Assembly (NCBI GenBank): GCA_964194845.1
Contig: CAXMNX010000107.1
Span: forward strand, 1-17,315
Direction: 5' to 3'
DNA: 17,315 bases
Origin: CAXMNX01 sp964194845
Lineage (GTDB): Bacteria; Pseudomonadota; Alphaproteobacteria; Rhodobacterales; Rhodobacteraceae
Both the position numbers and the translations under genes were made by a program. Positions 8,041-15,985 of the stretch are shown here, in pieces (position 1 is the first letter of the stretch; the number at the start of each line of letters is the position of its first letter). A model generated the notes under the pieces. It ran no database searches. It was not told the DNA's origin and saw only the letters and a program-made list of their open reading frames with translations.

Positions 8041-9366
8041 TCAGCCAATCCGCGGCTTTTGCTGAAGAAGCGACATGACATCCGCCATCTCGGGACCACG
8101 CGACCGCCCGGTCACAGCAAGGCGAAGCGGCATGAAAAGCGATTTGCCCTTGCGCCCCGTCGCCTCTTTCACCGCAGCAGTCCACACCGACCAGGTGTCC
8201 GGGCCATAAGGCGGCTCTCCAAGAAGGCCAAATGCTGCCGTCACGAAATCGCGATCTTCGTCTGCGACAATCGGATCGACAGAACCGCTGAAAACCGGCC
8301 ACCAGTCCCCGGCTTCCGCGCGGGTCGCTGTATTGTCGCGAACAGCATCCCAATACGCGTCTTGCTGCGCGGCAGGAACGCTCGCGCTTTCCAGCACATC
8401 CGCGACTTCGCTTGCGGGAAGCGCCTGAACTGCCCGCGCGGTCATCGGAACCAGATCTTCGACATCCAGTTTCGTCGGCGCGGACCCAAACCGCGCGATA
8501 TCGAAACCTTCGATAAGTTCATCGTGGCCTGTCCGCAGTTCCACCGGATCCGACGACCCAATCCGCGCCATCAGGCTCAGGACCGCCATCGGTTCAATCC
8601 CGCGTTCGCGCATGTCTCTGAGCGCAAGCGTGCCAAGGCGCTTCGACAAGGCCTCGCCACCCGGCCCAGTCAGCAGCGAATGGTGCGCGAAATTCGGGAT
8701 CTGGCCGGAAAGCGCCTCGATCATCTGGATTTGCGTCGCGGTATTCGTCACATGGTCCGAACCGCGCACGACATCAGTGATCGCCATCTCGGTATCGTCG
8801 ACAACGGACGCCAGCGTGTAAAGCACCTGACCATCCTGACGGATCAAAACCGGATCGGATACGGATGCCGCGTCCATGGAGATATCGCCAAGAATGCCAT
8901 CGCTCCAATTGATCCGTGTCTGATCCAGCTTGAAGCGCCAGACGCCTTCGCCGCGTTCATCCCGAAGCGCGTCCTTTTCCGCGTCCGAAAGCGCAAGTGC
9001 CGCGCGATCATAGATCGGTGGCCGCCCCATGTTCAGAAGCTTCTTGCGCTTCAAATCCAGCTCGGTCGGCGTCTCCCACGCCTCGTAAAGCCGCCCCAAG
9101 CCGCGCAATTTCTCGGCTGCATCGCCGTAGCGATCAAGTCGCGCGGACTGGCGTTCTTCGCGGTCCCACGTCAGCCCCAGCCACTCAAGATCCTCCCGGA
9201 TCGCGTCGGCGTATTCGTCGCTGGATCGCTGGGGATCGGTGTCATCAAGGCGCAGGATAAAAGTGCCACCCGCCTTGCGTGCGATCAGCCAGTTGAAAAG
9301 CGCGGCACGCAGGTTGCCGACATGCAGATAGCCCGTCGGGGACGGGGCAAAACGGGTAACCGTCAT
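8041..9366 (-). CDS. gltX: Glutamate--tRNA ligase (class I, GluRS)
   Basis: Charges tRNA-Glu with glutamate; in many alphaproteobacteria a GluRS also mischarges tRNA-Gln for the GatCAB pathway. It is 441 aa, shorter than the 471 of E. coli. The class I HIGH signature is H15-V-G-N within A-P-S-P-T-G-Y-L-H-V-G-N. The KMSKS equivalent is L-S-K-R-L-G (240-245). The D-D-T-D (41-44) of the active site is present. The cysteines that bind zinc in E. coli GluRS are absent; the matching stretch reads L-Y-E-A-W-E-T-P-T-E-L. That fits the paralogue type common in alphaproteobacteria, which often have two gltX genes. The start at 9366 has AGGAGA five bases upstream. Whether it is a discriminating enzyme cannot be decided here. 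Confidence 0.96.
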   Translation of the reverse strand: MTVTRFAPSPTGYLHVGNLRAALFNWLIARKAGGTFILRLDDTDPQRSSDEYADAIREDLEWLGLTWDREERQSARLDRYGDAAEKLRGLGRLYEAWETPTELDLKRKKLLNMGRPPIYDRAALALSDAEKDALRDERGEGVWRFKLDQTRINWSDGILGDISMDAASVSDPVLIRQDGQVLYTLASVVDDTEMAITDVVRGSDHVTNTATQIQMIEALSGQIPNFAHHSLLTGPGGEALSKRLGTLALRDMRERGIEPMAVLSLMARIGSSDPVELRTGHDELIEGFDIARFGSAPTKLDVEDLVPMTARAVQALPASEVADVLESASVPAAQQDAYWDAVRDNTATRAEAGDWWPVFSGSVDPIVADEDRDFVTAAFGLLGEPPYGPDTWSVWTAAVKEATGRKGKSLFMPLRLAVTGRSRGPEMADVMSLLQQKPRIG

Positions 9367-9436
9367 TGGTGTCTCCTGATCCGGCGACGCTCTGTCACAC
9401 GCGGTTGGCTTTGTCCATAACCGCGGGTTGTTCCGA

Positions 9437-9451
9437 CCGGGGCGACCCCGG
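9437..9451. repeat. GC hairpin in the gltX leader
   Basis: CCGGGG (9437-9442) and CCCCGG (9446-9451) form a six-pair stem with a three-base loop, about 70 bases upstream of the gltX start. No T run follows on either strand. The same GACCGGGGC...CCCCGG core recurs at 16032-16049. Function unknown. Confidence 0.35.
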
Positions 9452-9490
9452 ATGCCAATCTCTAAAATCCGACGCATAAATGCTTGCGCG

Positions 9491-9511
9491 GGAAGTGAAA
9501 TTTCGACTTCC
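9491..9511. promoter_or_regulatory. Inverted repeat between gltX and the PAS gene
   Basis: GGAAGT (9491-9496) and ACTTCC (9506-9511) flank a nine-base centre containing the self-complementary GAAATTTC. The 21-base element is nearly two-fold symmetric and lies about 78 bases upstream of the PAS gene start, in the divergent region with gltX. It could be an operator; no regulator is identified. Confidence 0.3.
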
Positions 9512-9588
9512 GCAATCTCGCATTAACGACCGCCGGTTAGCTCTTCATCAAGCAGAATGCCGAAAACGCCCAGAATGGAGCCGTCAAT

Positions 9589-10653
9589 TTGTTGACCACA
9601 GATACCCATCGGGCGCCCGAGGATATCCTCGGTGCGCTCGAATTAGCCCCAAACCCAATGTTTCTTTTGTCGGTCGGACCCGGGCAGGACATTCGGTTTG
9701 CTGGTTCAAACGCAGCACATGCCCACGCCACCGGACTGAAACGCGACACCCTGATAGGAAAACGCCCCGACCAGGTTCTGCCCGCGCGAATTGCCGAAAC
9801 TGCGCTTGAAAATTACCGGGAATGCTGCCTTCGCGGCGATAAATTTACATTTCAGGAAAACCTGGAACTGCCAACGGGACGCTGTTGGTGGCTGACCAGT
9901 CTTATACCCATGGCGGATGTCCGCGGCGTACATACGATCATCGGCTCATCCGTCGATATCAGTTCGCTGAAGGAAGAAGTTGCGGTTATATCTTTGGAAT
10001 ATCAAAGGTTTCGAACGCGCGCGGATCGCTGGAATGATGTCGTCGCAAACGCGGTCGAAAAAGCACGCGGGCCCCTGAACAACATCATCAGCCTAAGCAG
10101 GATGTTGCAAATCGAAAGCGAAACGCCCGAGGAAAAAGAAACTATTGCCACACTGTTGGAAGACACCGCTGCGCGGTCTCTCGAAGGGCTTGACGATCAG
10201 GCGACGCATATCTCCCCGGCAAACCTTGAACGGCAAAAGCGTTTCGATTTCGGCCAGATCTGTCGCGAGTTCGCGGCGTTCGCGGATCCACAAGGCGCGC
10301 TGGATATAACCTTTTCCGACCATTTCATCGAAGCTGAAAGTGCGGCGATACGGCTGCTGGTTCACGCTCTCGCTGATCAGGTGTCCGGGCTGGCGGCGAC
10401 ATTTGTCCATATCAACGTCTCGCCGTCCCCCATCGACCCCGACACGTTACGCTTGATTTTCGAATTTGACAGGCTGGCGCGGACGCGGGTGAACCTGGCG
10501 CGCCTTGGCACCATGTGTCAGGTGCTCGGCGTCAAGGTTCGCCATGTCATTCACGGTGAAATTCATCGAATTGAGTTTCACCTGCCGAATGCACGGTGCG
10601 AAACACGCAAAATTGTTCCTCAATTATCCGAGCGGTTACAGTCCAGCGCATAG
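9589..10653 (+). CDS. PAS-domain protein with degenerate histidine-kinase-like tail
   Basis: A 354-residue cytoplasmic protein without membrane spans. Residues about 12-127 form a PAS domain: it opens with L-E-L-A-P-N-P-M-F-L-L, ends with G-S-S-V-D-I-S-S-L-K-E, and has a tryptophan-rich C-W-W-L-T-S strand. Residues 150-175 look like a dimerisation helix of a histidine kinase, E-K-A-R-G-P-L-N-N-I-I (157-167). The phosphorylated histidine of H-E-L-R-T-P-L-N is replaced by E157. The final 120 residues resemble a worn HATPase domain: the N box and the D-X-G-X-G motif are not recognisable, yet an R-L-G-T-M-C-Q-V-L-G helix (305-314) and an ending I-E-F-H-L-P remain. The protein is therefore probably a non-catalytic sensor or scaffold. 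The start is TTG 9589 with GGAG eight bases upstream; TTG 9592 is also possible and no in-frame ATG or GTG precedes it. It converges on nadE with a 31-base gap. Its partner is unknown. Confidence 0.8.
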   Translation: MLTTDTHRAPEDILGALELAPNPMFLLSVGPGQDIRFAGSNAAHAHATGLKRDTLIGKRPDQVLPARIAETALENYRECCLRGDKFTFQENLELPTGRCWWLTSLIPMADVRGVHTIIGSSVDISSLKEEVAVISLEYQRFRTRADRWNDVVANAVEKARGPLNNIISLSRMLQIESETPEEKETIATLLEDTAARSLEGLDDQATHISPANLERQKRFDFGQICREFAAFADPQGALDITFSDHFIEAESAAIRLLVHALADQVSGLAATFVHINVSPSPIDPDTLRLIFEFDRLARTRVNLARLGTMCQVLGVKVRHVIHGEIHRIEFHLPNARCETRKIVPQLSERLQSSA

Positions 10654-10684
10654 CCCGTGCCCGGACCGCCAATTGGGCATTTCG

Positions 10685-12343
10685 TCAGCCCGGGTCACGC
10701 CAGCGATTGACGACAGGATAGCGTCGATCGAGCCAGAAGGAACGCATCGTTAATCGTGCGCCTGGTGCTGATTGAAACCGTTTGTATTCCGCCAGATAGA
10801 CGAGGTTTTCAATCCTTTTCACCGTTTCCCGGTCAAATCCAATCGCCACAATTTCGCTCAGCGATTTTTCGTCATCGACAAGGGCTTCAAGGATGGCATC
10901 CAGAACTTCATAGGGCGGCAGACTGTCGCTGTCTTTCTGATCCTCGCGAAGCTCGGCCGTTGGCGGCTTGTCGATTACCCGCGGCGGAATAACCTCGCCC
11001 GGCGGGCCCTGCATCCAGCTTCGATGGTTCGCGTTTCGCCAGCGGCACGTCTCGAACACCCGCATTTTATACATATCTTTGATCGGGTTATAACCACCCG
11101 CCATATCGCCATAGATCGTGGCATAGCCAACGGCAGTTTCGGATTTGTTGCCGGTCGTCAGCAGCATCTCGCCAAATTTGTTTGACATTGCCATCAGTAT
11201 AAGGCCGCGCAAACGGGACTGGATGTTTTCTTCCGTCAGCCCCGAATCCAGACCCGCAAAAACGTCACCCAGCGTGCCGTTGACGGCCTCGACCGGGTCT
11301 TTGATCGACACCGTGTCGAGCCTTGTGCCGAGATTCTTCGCCACCACGGCTGCATCTTCAAGCGATGCCTCGGACGTATACCGCGACGGCATCATCACGC
11401 AGCGCGCGTTCGCCGCACCCAGCGCATCGGTCGCTATTGCCGCGACCAGCGCCGAATCGATCCCCCCAGAAAGGCCAAGCAACGCCTTTTTGAACCCGGT
11501 CTTACGGAAATAATCCCGCACGCTTTCGACCATCACGCGATAGTCCTGTTCCCATTCGTCGGGATTTTCTTCAATTTCGCCGGCAAGCGCGCGCCATCCG
11601 GCTTCGGTTTTCTCAAAATCGACGTGAACAATTGCTTCATCAAATACCGGCAACCGGGTCATCAGGTCTCCGCCGGGGTTCAGCACAAATGAACCACCGT
11701 CAAAAACCTGATCGTCCTGACCGCCGATCATATTAAGGTATATTATCGGCAACCCCGTCTCAACGGTTCGGGCCACCATAAGGTTCAGCCGGACATCATG
11801 CTTGCCGCGAAAATACGGCGATCCGTTCGCCACCAGCAGAACCTCAGCACCAGATTCCTCCAGTGCTTCAGTTACATCTTCATGCCATGCGTCCTCGCAG
11901 ATCGGCGTGCCCACGCGTATAACGCCCAGATCGTAAGGCCCCGCCAGCGGGCCTGGCTCATACAGGCGCACCTCGTCGAACACCGTCTCGTTTGGAAGGT
12001 GATGCTTCAGAACCTGCCGGACCAGTCGCCCGTCTTTCAGAACATGGTAGGCATTGTAAAGTTTGCCACCCTGCAACAGCGGCCCGCCTATGCCCAGTGC
12101 CGGTCCTTGCCTGCAATCGTGCATCAGTTCCTCAAGATGCGTTGCCGCGTCACGCACAAAAGCTGGTTTCATTACCAGGTCTTGCGTGTTGTATCCGGTG
12201 ATGAACATCTCCGTCAGCGCGACAAAATCCGCGCCAGCGTCCTTGCCCGCCTCCCAGGCGCGTTTTGCCAATTTCGCGTTGCCGCCAAGGTCGCCGACAG
12301 TGGGGTTCATTTGCGCGAGCGTTATCCTGAAACGGTTGCTCAT
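10685..12343 (-). CDS. nadE: Glutamine-dependent NAD+ synthetase
   Basis: Makes NAD+ from deamido-NAD and ATP with glutamine as nitrogen donor, the last step of NAD synthesis. It is 552 aa with two domains. An N-terminal nitrilase-like glutaminase has the triad E45 (A-L-T-E-M-F), K113 (L-K-H-H-L-P-N) and C149 (P-I-C-E-D-A-W). A C-terminal synthetase has the PPi-binding loop S-G-G-I-D-S (292-297) and later T-T-G-N-K-S-E. The start at ATG 12343 has AGGAGAGG close upstream. It is transcribed away from the MORN gene and towards the PAS gene. I saw no convincing promoter in the 117-base divergent gap for this direction. Housekeeping gene with nothing unusual. Confidence 0.97.
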   Translation of the reverse strand: MSNRFRITLAQMNPTVGDLGGNAKLAKRAWEAGKDAGADFVALTEMFITGYNTQDLVMKPAFVRDAATHLEELMHDCRQGPALGIGGPLLQGGKLYNAYHVLKDGRLVRQVLKHHLPNETVFDEVRLYEPGPLAGPYDLGVIRVGTPICEDAWHEDVTEALEESGAEVLLVANGSPYFRGKHDVRLNLMVARTVETGLPIIYLNMIGGQDDQVFDGGSFVLNPGGDLMTRLPVFDEAIVHVDFEKTEAGWRALAGEIEENPDEWEQDYRVMVESVRDYFRKTGFKKALLGLSGGIDSALVAAIATDALGAANARCVMMPSRYTSEASLEDAAVVAKNLGTRLDTVSIKDPVEAVNGTLGDVFAGLDSGLTEENIQSRLRGLILMAMSNKFGEMLLTTGNKSETAVGYATIYGDMAGGYNPIKDMYKMRVFETCRWRNANHRSWMQGPPGEVIPPRVIDKPPTAELREDQKDSDSLPPYEVLDAILEALVDDEKSLSEIVAIGFDRETVKRIENLVYLAEYKRFQSAPGARLTMRSFWLDRRYPVVNRWRDPG

Positions 12344-12422
12344 CGACCTCTCCTTTGACTTGAAGCCGTCTTACCAGAGATGCGCCCGAGAGGAAGTCCC
12401 TGCCCGCCGCTTGGGAAAAGCG

Positions 12423-12451
12423 TTGCGGGCGGTCTGAGGCTCCATTAGATT
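12423..12451 (+). promoter_or_regulatory. Candidate promoter of the MORN gene
   Basis: TTGCGG (12423-12428) and TAGATT (12446-12451) are 17 bases apart. The -10 box has 4 of 6 matches, including the key TA...T. A start point at about 12458 would place transcription within a few bases of ATG 12461, giving a leaderless mRNA. With the alternative GTG 12488 it would give a leader of about 30 bases. Confidence 0.4.
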
Positions 12452-12460
12452 TACGTGACA

Positions 12461-13927
12461 ATGGATAAAACGCGGGTGGATCCGAACGTGGTTGAAAGAC
12501 TGAGGCTGGGACTAGGTACAGCGGCGGCTGTACTGGCACTGGGATTTGCCGGATTTGCCGCGGCACAGGACAATCGCGTCATCACCAAGCAATATGACGA
12601 CGGCGGCGTCTATGAAGGCACATTCAAGGACGGCAAGCAGCACGGGACCGGCACGTATCGGCTGCCGAACGGCTATGTTTATTCCGGCGAGTGGATCGAC
12701 GGTGAAATTCGCGGTGAAGGTCGCGCAGAGTTTCCCAACGGGTCGGTTTATGAGGGTGGCTTCGTTGCCGGCAAACCTGAAGGCAAAGGGAAAATCATCT
12801 TTGCCGATGGCGGCACATATGACGGCGGCTGGCTGGACGGGAAGATCAATGGCCAGGGTGTCGCGAGCTATGCCAACGGCGTTCGTTACGAAGGTGGTTT
12901 CACCGACGCGCTGCACCATGGCCAGGGGCGCATGGAAAGCCCGAACGGCTATGTCTACGAAGGCGCCTGGGTCAAAGGTATCAAGGAAGGCACCGGCCGC
13001 ATTCAATACCCCGACGGTGCGGTTTACGAGGGTCAACTTCTGCGCGGCGCGCGCGAGGGCAAAGGCACGCTGACGATGCCGGACGGGCTGATCTACGTGG
13101 GCGAATGGGACGATGGCCAGATCAACGGTCAGGGCGTTCTGACGCAACCGAACGGCGATATCTACGAAGGCGCGCTTGCAGCTGGCAAACGTCTGGGCGC
13201 GGGCAAAGTCACTTACGCCAACGGCGACATCTATGATGGTGATTTCCTGGATGACCGCCGCCACGGACAGGGCACGTTTACCGGCACCGATGGTTATATC
13301 TATGCCGGTCAATGGGTTGCCGGACGGATCGAGGGCGAAGGAACGGTTAATTATCCCGATGGTTCCGTCTATGCCGGAATGTTCAAAGACGATCTGGCCG
13401 ATGGCGCGGGGAAAATCGCCTATCCAGACGGCAACACCTATGAAGGCGAGTGGACCTCTGGCGTCATCGAAGGCACAGGCGTTGCGACCTATGCAAACGG
13501 GTTGGTCTACGAAGGCGAATTCAAAGACGCCAAGATGCACGGCGGCGGCAAGATGACCTTCGCTGACGGTTATATCTACGAAGGCCACTGGGCCAACGGC
13601 CAACGCGACGGCGAAGGCGTTGCGAAATATTCCGATGGCACGGTCTATCAGGGCAATTTCGTCGCCGGTCAGCGCGAGGGCCAGGGCAATATCACAATGC
13701 CTGATGGCTTTACCTATTCCGGTGATTGGAAAGCCGGTGAGATTAACGGTGCGGGCGTTGCCACATATGCCAACGGCGATGTTTACGAAGGTATGTTCGT
13801 CAAAGGAAAGCGCCAGGGTGAAGGCACAATCCGTTATGCCACGGGCGAAGAGCGGTCCGGCGATTGGGACGACGGCGCGCTTAGCGAAGCTTCTGGTGGC
13901 GACGAAGGTGGCACTGACACAAACTAA
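12461..13927 (+). CDS. Exported MORN-repeat protein
   Basis: A 488-residue protein with a signal peptide: hydrophobic core L-G-T-A-A-A-V-L-A-L-G-F-A-G-F, with likely cleavage after A35 in A-A-A-Q-D. The mature chain is almost entirely MORN repeats. Eighteen perfect-length 23-residue units run without a single insertion or deletion from residue 47 to 460, then comes a half-degenerate nineteenth and an acidic Gly/Asp-rich tail. MORN units form elongated beta-hairpin stacks that bind proteins or lipids in known cases; no catalytic domain is present. The role is unknown, and a periplasmic or surface scaffold is the cautious guess. ATG 12461 has no clear ribosome-binding site. GTG 12455 lies just upstream, and GTG 12488 has a weak GGTGGA ahead of it and would give a more typical 26-residue signal peptide, so the start is open. 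The gene is divergent from nadE and lies 69 bases upstream of the hydrolase gene on the same strand. Confidence 0.9.
   Translation: MDKTRVDPNVVERLRLGLGTAAAVLALGFAGFAAAQDNRVITKQYDDGGVYEGTFKDGKQHGTGTYRLPNGYVYSGEWIDGEIRGEGRAEFPNGSVYEGGFVAGKPEGKGKIIFADGGTYDGGWLDGKINGQGVASYANGVRYEGGFTDALHHGQGRMESPNGYVYEGAWVKGIKEGTGRIQYPDGAVYEGQLLRGAREGKGTLTMPDGLIYVGEWDDGQINGQGVLTQPNGDIYEGALAAGKRLGAGKVTYANGDIYDGDFLDDRRHGQGTFTGTDGYIYAGQWVAGRIEGEGTVNYPDGSVYAGMFKDDLADGAGKIAYPDGNTYEGEWTSGVIEGTGVATYANGLVYEGEFKDAKMHGGGKMTFADGYIYEGHWANGQRDGEGVAKYSDGTVYQGNFVAGQREGQGNITMPDGFTYSGDWKAGEINGAGVATYANGDVYEGMFVKGKRQGEGTIRYATGEERSGDWDDGALSEASGGDEGGTDTN
12599..13840 (+). repeat. Array of 18 in-phase 69-bp MORN units (two blocks of nine)
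   Basis: Eighteen consecutive 69-bp units encode 23-residue repeats of the form N/D-G-x-x-Y-x-G-x-F/W...G-x-G. F and W mostly alternate at the centre, with the phase slipping at units 9 and 10. Unit features repeat as A-B-C-D-A-B-C-D-E twice. A has H-G-x-G (units 1, 5, 10, 14). B has G-Y-x-Y-x-G-x-W (2, 6, 11, 15). D has I-x-G-x-G-V (4, 8, 13, 17). E has N-G-D-x-Y-E-G and G-K-R (9, 18). This gives two 621-bp blocks, 12599-13219 and 13220-13840. The DNA has diverged at third positions, so a duplication would be old. Confidence 0.85.
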
Positions 13928-13958
13928 ACGCGAAGACCGAATGTCTCCGAGAACCCCA

Positions 13959-13983
13959 ATTCGCCGTGATTTTCCCGGCGAAT
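13959..13983. repeat. Hairpin between the MORN and hydrolase genes
   Basis: ATTCGCCG (13959-13966) pairs perfectly with CGGCGAAT (13976-13983) around a nine-base loop. No T run follows on the plus strand, so it is not a clear terminator. It ends 13 bases before the hydrolase start, just ahead of the ribosome-binding site AGAGGG. It could be a weak terminator, a processing stem, or a stabiliser of the downstream message. Confidence 0.45.
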
Positions 13984-13996
13984 CCAAGAGGGTCAC

Positions 13997-15979
13997 ATGA
14001 AAACGCGCACCGAATTTCCACGAAACGTTGTTGAGTTGCCAAACCAGCGTATCGCGATGCCGGACGGCACGCTGCTGTCCGCCCGCATCTGGCTTCCCGA
14101 TGACGCGACCGAATACCCGGTCCCGGCAATTCTTGAGCACCTTCCTTACCGCAAACGCGACGGCACCATCGCGCGCGACGAACTGACCCATCCTTATCTT
14201 GCCGGACACGGCTACGCCTGCATTCGGGTCGATATGCGCGGCAATGGCGACAGCGGCGGTTTGATGGGTGACGAATACACGCAACAGGAGTGGGACGATG
14301 CAATCGCCGTCATGGACTGGGTGCGTGCGCAACCCTGGTCGACCGGCAATTGGGGCATGATGGGGATCAGCTGGGGCGGGTTCAATTCGCTTCAAGTGGC
14401 GGCGCTGAGGCCGGAAGGGTTGAAAGCGATCATCACAATCTGCTCGACCGTTGACCGCTACGCGGACGATATCCACTACAAAGGCGGCTGTATGCTGGGG
14501 GAGAACCTTGGCTGGGCCGCCCAGATGCTTGCCTATTCATCGCGTCCACCGGACCCCGAAATTGTCGGCAACCGCTGGCGTGAAATGTGGCTGGATCGCC
14601 TGAATGCACAACCATTTCTGCTGGAAACCTGGCTCGGCCACCAGCGCCGCGACGCCTATTGGAAGCACGGCTCGACTTGCGAGGACTACAGTGCAATCGA
14701 AGCGGCGGTTCTTTCTATTGCTGGCTGGCACGACGGCTATCGAAACACGCCCGAACACCTGGCAAGGAGCCTGAGTTGCCCGATCAAGACGATAATTGGC
14801 CCCTGGATCCACAAATACCCGCACTATGCAGCACCAGAACCGCGGATCGGATTTCTTCAGGAGGCCTTGCGCTGGTGGGACCACTGGTTGAAGGGCGTTG
14901 ATACCAGTGTCGCGGAAGATCCTTTGCAGCGTGTCTATCTGATGGACTCAATTCCACCGAAGCGGTGGGTGGGTGAAAGACCCGGGCGATGGATTGCTGT
15001 TTCAGAACAAATCCCGGTTCGCTCCCTGCCCTTCGGCAATGGAACGTTGGGCGGTGCCGCGGCTTCGTTCGCCATCAACGTAAGTTCACCGCAAACCTGC
15101 GGCGACGGAACCGGGGAATACTTTCCGTTCGCGTACGGTCCCGAACTGCCGGGCAACCAGTTGGGCGACGACGCCATGTCGGCCTCATTTGACAGCGCGA
15201 CAATGGTCGATGCCACCGACATTGTCGGCATTGCGAAAGTCGCCCTGACGCTGACCCCGAAGGCTTCAAGCGGCCAGATTGCCATCAGATTGTGTGACCT
15301 TCGCCCCGACGGAACCTCGATGCAGATCGCGCACGGATTTTTGAACCTTCGCCATTACAAAAGCCATGCGGTTCCAGTGGAGCTTGCGCCCGGAAACCCC
15401 ATAAACGTCACAGTCGACTTGGATAACTGCGCCTATCGCTTACCCGCCGGCCACCGGCTGCGTGTAGCGGTATCGACCGCTTATTGGCCGTTCATCTGGC
15501 CCGCAGCGCACGCAGGCGGCATTGCGCTTTCTGCCGGAGAACTGCTTCTTCCTGTACTGGCCGACGCAACCGAACCGGTCGAATTTCCATCGCCCGAGGC
15601 CGCACCCGCATGGCGCGCGACCCAACTTCGTGCGCCAAAGATGACACGCGACACAGAAGAACTTGCGGACGGCACGCGGGCAATCAGGATCGTGACCGAC
15701 AACGGCGAAATGCGCGATGATGACCACAGCCTGGCGACAGGCTCCGTCTGCCACGAAGAATGGCGCATTCACCCTGATGACCCACTTTCGGCAACAGGCT
15801 CGTTCGATTGGGTCGAAACGCAGTCGCGGGGCAAATGGTCAGTGCATACACATTGCACCGCTTCCCTGACGGCAAGCGCGGACACTTGGCATACCAATGC
15901 GACAATTGAGGCATTCGAGGGTGAAACTCTTATATATTCTAAGGACTTCGCCGCAGACATTCCGCGAGATGGCATTTAA
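13997..15979 (+). CDS. CocE/NonD family alpha/beta hydrolase (peptidase S15-like)
   Basis: A 660-residue serine hydrolase of the X-Pro dipeptidyl-peptidase / cocaine esterase / glutaryl-7-ACA acylase group, which cleaves esters or amides of varied substrates. The catalytic triad is visible: nucleophile S125 in M-G-I-S-W-G-G-F, aspartate D246 in A-G-W-H-D-G-Y, and histidine H272 in G-P-W-I-H-K-Y-P-H. The N-terminal alpha/beta domain has the family's M-P-D-G-T-L-L-S-A-R and R-V-D-M-R-G-N-G-D-S-G. The C-terminal half is the jelly-roll domain with R-L-P-A-G-H-R-L-R-V-A-V-S. No signal peptide is seen, so it is probably cytoplasmic. ATG 13997 has AGAGGG upstream. It lies 90 bases before an ABC permease gene on the same strand, which suggests it acts on a compound imported by that transporter. 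The substrate is not predictable. Confidence 0.92.
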   Translation: MKTRTEFPRNVVELPNQRIAMPDGTLLSARIWLPDDATEYPVPAILEHLPYRKRDGTIARDELTHPYLAGHGYACIRVDMRGNGDSGGLMGDEYTQQEWDDAIAVMDWVRAQPWSTGNWGMMGISWGGFNSLQVAALRPEGLKAIITICSTVDRYADDIHYKGGCMLGENLGWAAQMLAYSSRPPDPEIVGNRWREMWLDRLNAQPFLLETWLGHQRRDAYWKHGSTCEDYSAIEAAVLSIAGWHDGYRNTPEHLARSLSCPIKTIIGPWIHKYPHYAAPEPRIGFLQEALRWWDHWLKGVDTSVAEDPLQRVYLMDSIPPKRWVGERPGRWIAVSEQIPVRSLPFGNGTLGGAAASFAINVSSPQTCGDGTGEYFPFAYGPELPGNQLGDDAMSASFDSATMVDATDIVGIAKVALTLTPKASSGQIAIRLCDLRPDGTSMQIAHGFLNLRHYKSHAVPVELAPGNPINVTVDLDNCAYRLPAGHRLRVAVSTAYWPFIWPAAHAGGIALSAGELLLPVLADATEPVEFPSPEAAPAWRATQLRAPKMTRDTEELADGTRAIRIVTDNGEMRDDDHSLATGSVCHEEWRIHPDDPLSATGSFDWVETQSRGKWSVHTHCTASLTASADTWHTNATIEAFEGETLIYSKDFAADIPRDGI

Positions 15980-15985
15980 TTTCGA

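Noticed and set aside
7738..9420. A 560-codon plus-strand frame opposite gltX and the MATE gene
   Set aside because: It has an arginine- and histidine-rich shadow composition, and no homology-like motif. The opposite strand has two complete recognised genes.
10658..10679. Possible terminator between the convergent PAS and nadE genes (TGCCC/GGGCA)
   Set aside because: The stem has only five pairs with a 12-base loop, and only three T residues follow. It is too weak to call.
12512..14476. A 654-codon open frame on the minus strand opposite the MORN gene
   Set aside because: It mirrors the 69-bp repeats (recurring F-V-D-I-A-V-R pattern) and runs into the hydrolase gene. It stays open because the sense repeats lack codons that read as stops in that frame. 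The sense strand has the signal peptide and true MORN motifs.
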